Source: Anagrus nilaparvatae
Lineage: Eukaryota > Arthropoda > Insecta > Hymenoptera > Mymaridae
Assembly (NCBI GenBank): GCA_022575985.1
Contig: JAKSXM010000007.1
Location: forward strand, 58,186,501-58,250,500
Reading direction: 5' to 3'
DNA length: 64,000 bases
Shown: piece by piece, positions 61,501 through 64,000 of the stretch
Numbering within the stretch: position 1 is the stretch's first letter
How the letters are laid out: each line of letters begins with the position of its first letter
Position numbers and translations under genes: made by a program
Notes under the pieces: generated by a model
The model's input: the letters and a program-made list of their open reading frames with translations, nothing else
Told to the model about the DNA's origin: nothing
Database searches by the model: none

Positions 61501-62352
61501 CGTTTTGTCTAAGTTGTGAATTTTCAAAATTACAAACATTTGTATAGATAATATTTTTATTATTAGAGTACATAATTATTTTGTTTTTAAAAATATAGAA
61601 TAAAATTTTTGATTTTAAAATAAAAAAATAATTTTATCAATGAAAAAATAAAATAATAAAAAAAAAAATTAAATTTTAATTATTACTAATCATATTATTT
61701 ATTTTTAAAGATTTATAAATTTTTTGAAAATCAAGCGCCTTATATTGCAAGTTTCCGATTCCTGTTTAGCTCCAACACGTGCGATTCTTCTGTACACTCC
61801 CTATGAGTTACACTAGCTATAACAATGTACCGATTTACTGCTGTGATGAGCATGTAATTTTTAGTGAATGGATAATTATCTCGTTATTTATTTAACTTTA
61901 ATTGATTAAAGCAATTTTTAACAAATATAATTAAAATTAATGAAATTAAAATTTTGAATTTGTAAATACATAAAAATGAAATTTATGTTAGCCAATCAGA
62001 AATACTTTTTAGCTATAACAATTTACATATTTACCGTTGAGATGAGCATGCAATTTTTAGGAAAAATGATTTAAATAGAATGAGATATTGTTAATCAATT
62101 GATTCTTTAATTTACAAATATAATGAAAAATAAAGGACTACTTAGGCACGTACTTTGTAGAGCCCATGGAGAATATTTTTTCAATTCATCCAGGTACTTT
62201 AAACTGTCTTGCATGCACTCGAAAGATGTGTACACTGAATTAGTTGGTGCAAAAGGATTCGCTGCTAAGTTCAACAACGTCTTTTCTGGTCTCAAGCTAG
62301 TGATGTTTTCGATTAGCAGAGAAATCACCACAAGTGCCACTTTCATAATCAT
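55585..62352 (-). CDS. Nose-resistant-to-fluoxetine 6-like membrane acyltransferase, nine exons, 715 aa
   Basis: Minus-strand exons: 62352-62154, 59066-58631, 58571-58289, 58233-58067, 57988-57820, 57749-57544, 57467-57335, 56206-56017, 55949-55585. All have GT-AG ends and agree in phase (2148 nt with stop). Architecture: a signal peptide; a Cys-rich extracellular NRF domain joined across exons 1-2 (SPWALQ|MYDASAKIPSG) and including CVPSSC; then about 10-11 membrane segments of the acyltransferase-3 family. Motifs include DGIRYLSICWIIYGHT with the conserved His, TDSFFLLSGIL, CRENWWTNLLYINNY, QSWYISMDMQLF, ARAGPYLIGI, GWIIFACVHGYAG and SRLTYCAYLSH. The Asn-rich, acidic C terminus is cytoplasmic by inference. 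NRF-6 proteins act in lipid or yolk transport and drug uptake in nematodes; insect substrates are unclear. The first intron (about 3.1 kb) carries a hAT-like element and another intron a MITE. The start ATG at 62352 has a good context; 62346 is an alternative. Confidence 0.92.
56612..57238. mobile_element. 627-bp MITE (Tc1/mariner type) in an NRF-like intron
   Basis: CACAGTAAAAAATAATGAAC mirrors GTTCTTCATTTTTTACTGTG, with TA at both outer flanks. The arms carry runs of GTAGTAATATTACTAC-type palindromes. A second inverted pair (CATATACGACTAAATAT and its mirror) is nested inside, around a purine-rich piece related to 35040-35090. Confidence 0.75.
59210..59345. repeat. Short hairpin in NRF-like intron 1
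   Basis: GTTATATATGTTTCTTGACC at the left and GGTCAAAAAAACATATACCC at the right, around a TTAACAA/TTGTTATT centre. Its arms resemble the ends of the foldback in the esterase intron (4300-4390). Confidence 0.55.
59530..60360. other. Intron 1 filler with small repeats
   Basis: Poly-C family fragment at about 59540-59710 and a CAGGCTGCTTTGTTTGAAAT / AAGCAAAGCAGCCTG hairpin at 59800-59855. Otherwise AT-rich. Confidence 0.5.
60376..61815. mobile_element. Non-autonomous hAT-like element, 1440 bp, with 8-bp target duplication
   Basis: The 28-bp termini TAGTGTAACTCATAGGGAGT... and its mirror start with TAGTG, fitting the hAT terminus consensus. GCTATAAC flanks both sides (60368-60375 and 61816-61823). 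A related unit at about 61870-62070 carries GCTATAAC only once (62012-62019), giving a natural empty-site comparison. The interior is AT-rich with nested palindromes (60530-60925) and an A-run near 61475. No transposase. Confidence 0.85.
60530..60925. repeat. Palindromic core inside the hAT-like element
   Basis: TACTAAATTTAGTATATTAT and CGAGAATTCTCGATTTTTTT on the left are mirrored at about 60775-60815. The right edge GGGAAGTTACTTTTTACAGT resembles the hairpin at 5664-5840. Confidence 0.6.
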
Positions 62353-63120
62353 TTTGTCAAACTCAAATTTATCAATTTTTTTTTTAATCACTCTATTATC
62401 ATAATCGACACTTGCAATCTAAACATAAATAATGACACGCGACTTTACCAAAACGGAGATGCAAGACAATCATTAAACAATAGCTTCGCGCTCCTTTATA
62501 ATTATATTCACAACGGCCTATTGATACAATTATATCATCCTCTTCTAAGAAACTGATGTGTAACAGAATTTATTCATCGAATTTACTTGATTGATCGATT
62601 TATTAACGCACGCGCTGTAATGTTAGGAGCGCGCCGCGCTGTATCAAATTTTGTAATAAAACTTTGTAATATTGATTTAAAATATTAATTTATTAAAAAA
62701 TATTTAAATTTCAAAAAAAATTATTAATTTTATTGATTACTGTAATAAAAATTCTGAAATTAATAAACCATCTGATCTACTAAAACTTATTCGGGTATTT
62801 TCTCATCCATATAAGATGCAATATTACCGCCCTTATATTCGCTAACTTATTCTTACTAAAGTAGTACAAAATGAGTTTTTAGGGGTTTTAACATAAAAGA
62901 TACGATTTTGTTAGATAATTTTTTAGTTTTTAGTAATTTTTTAGTTTTTTTTCTTAGGTAATAACTGATATCATATTCATGTTCAGGTATCCAAAAAATT
63001 TAAATAAAAATTTAAATACTAAAATTTAAATTACTACTTTGGAATATACGTGCATCGTCATCAATGAGACTTTAGAAACTTTTTTAAAAATGGGAGAAAA
63101 TTTTTTTCAATTTTTTTTTG
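62353..63120. other. Upstream of the NRF-like gene
   Basis: Promoter region of the minus-strand gene. A GC-richer patch at 62605-62645 (GCGCGCCGCGC) stands out; no clear TATA box. No other gene. Confidence 0.5.
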
Positions 63121-63320
63121 CGTTAGGCACATTCTACAATCATCCGGTAAACTCTTGCGGTCGTCCGCTAGAGGTCCGTAAGGTAGTGCGTAGTGGCGCC
63201 AACCTAAACTAAATGATAACTTAAAATAATTATGTGTATTTATTTTATGTAAAGTTGGCACCACTGACTAGCGGACGACCGCGAGAGTTTACCGGATGAT
63301 TGTAGAATGTGCCTTACAAA
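63121..63320. repeat. 200-bp hairpin element
   Basis: TAGGCACATTCTACAATCAT continuing to CGGTCGTCCGCTAG mirrors CTAGCGGACGACCG through ATGATTGTAGAATGTGCC. Arms are about 60 bp around an AT-rich loop. Confidence 0.8.
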
Positions 63321-63414
63321 TAATATTCAATTGATTGAGAAGAAAAAAAAAATCCGCTAGTCACTAGCCGTCGCAAGCAAGTCGCTTGTCACAAGCATAA
63401 TTTTTTGCAATGTA

Positions 63415-63577
63415 GGGGCTTAGGTTGATTCTGCAAACACCGTAAATAGGGGTCTCAATAGCAAGCGCCACCGCAACGCAATGCGCAGAGACGAAAAATC
63501 GTATTGTGCACATTGCGTTGCAGCTGCGCTTGCGGTTGCGACCCCTATTTACGGCGATTGTAGAATCAGCTTACTCT
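63415..63577. repeat. 160-bp GC-rich hairpin element
   Basis: GCTTAGGTTGATTCTGCAAA with CCGTAAATAGGGGTC mirrors GACCCCTATTTACGG with CGATTGTAGAATCAGC. The inner part is GCAAGCGC/GCAACGCAATG-rich and self-complementary. Ends share ATTCTACAATC-like words with the hairpin at 63121-63320. Confidence 0.75.
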
Positions 63578-63935
63578 AACAAGTTTTACGTCCAGGAGTG
63601 CAAAAAAAATTATTTCGATTTTTCGATTAAATGATCCTAAAATAATGTTTTTAAAAAAATTAATAATTGTTTTAAAAAATTTTTCTTTGTAATAAAATTA
63701 ATAAAATACCTATTTACGCTAAAACGAATAATTAATTTAAAAATTAATGATAACATAATTTTTTAAAACTTTTATAGTTTTTAATACAAAATTTTTCAAA
63801 TTGCGAAAAATTAATGCAATCATAATAAAAAAAAATTCTAAATTCAAGACAAATGTTTTATTTTTATTTATCATCACAATATTTATCAATTTTTTTAAAC
63901 TAGTATAATAGATTTATCTAAAAAAATTTTTTATA

Positions 63936-64000
63936 GCGGGGGTCACGTGATCTCATTGAAAATATTTTAGATCATGCAACAGAATATAGACTATTTGTAA
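63936..64000 (+). CDS. Possible exon start, cut by the window edge
   Basis: After an acceptor-like TTTTTTATAG, an open frame runs to the window end and reads GSRDLIENILDHATEYRLFV, which has the balanced composition of real protein, unlike the surroundings. The family is not recognised and 21 codons are too few to be certain. Confidence 0.25.

Noticed and set aside
62353..62391. Longer N terminus for the NRF-like protein
   Set aside because: The upstream extension would begin at a GTG codon; the first ATG is at 62352 and leads directly into a signal peptide.
1..64000. Integrated viral (polydnavirus-type) segment
   Set aside because: Considered because a parasitoid wasp is possible. No viral gene family or circularisation motif was recognised, and the main genes are ordinary intron-bearing cellular genes.

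Overview
This window is AT-rich animal DNA with short GT-AG introns, several compact multi-exon genes and a very high load of inverted-repeat (foldback) elements. The gene families (type-B carboxylesterase, nose-resistant-to-fluoxetine acyltransferase, perilipin, serpin pieces, a Jockey/CR1-type retroelement) and base composition fit an insect. A hymenopteran, perhaps a parasitoid wasp, is my best guess, but nothing here proves it.

Layout. 0-2.7 kb: AT-rich DNA and a 1.7 kb foldback. 4.0-8.2 kb (+): a complete six-exon carboxylesterase whose first intron carries a 1.9 kb foldback. 8.46-9.0 kb: a tRNA-like sequence between 100-bp direct repeats. 10.9-11.2 kb (-): a short perilipin-like ORF. 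14.8-16.9 kb (+): the first of three C2H2 zinc-finger genes (ZF1). 18.2-18.8 kb (+): a broken serpin core fragment. 22.7-24.1 kb: a foldback, followed at 24.1-24.95 kb (-) by a small three-exon gene for a secreted cysteine-knot peptide with a TATA box. 25.1-25.65 kb: a foldback. 26.1-28.7 kb: a dead non-LTR retrotransposon. 28.9-37 kb: a nest of palindromes and tandem repeats, including one hairpin with two 360-bp arms that I read as identical. 40.5 kb (+): a serpin C-terminal exon. 42.2-44.3 kb (+): ZF2. 46.2-47.0 kb: nested hairpins. 48.4-50.6 kb (+): the more divergent ZF3. 51.4-53.4 kb: a foldback and tandem repeats. 55.6-62.35 kb (-): a complete nine-exon NRF-6-like acyltransferase with a TA-flanked MITE and a hAT-like element in its introns. 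63-64 kb: two hairpins and a possible exon cut by the window edge.

The main structural event is an old segmental duplication. About 9.2-18.07 kb corresponds to about 37.2-45.36 kb and includes ZF1 and ZF2. The copies differ by large insertions: the perilipin stretch is only in the first, while a 1.35-kb tandem-repeat insertion and the serpin C-terminal exon are only in the second. ZF1 and ZF2 share a 410-bp tract that I read as identical despite differing elsewhere, which suggests gene conversion. The genes do not form an operon or obvious pathway. The common theme is a fast-evolving tandem zinc-finger family inside repeat-rich DNA. Intron-exon structures were worked out by hand from splice consensus, phase and family similarity, without transcript data.
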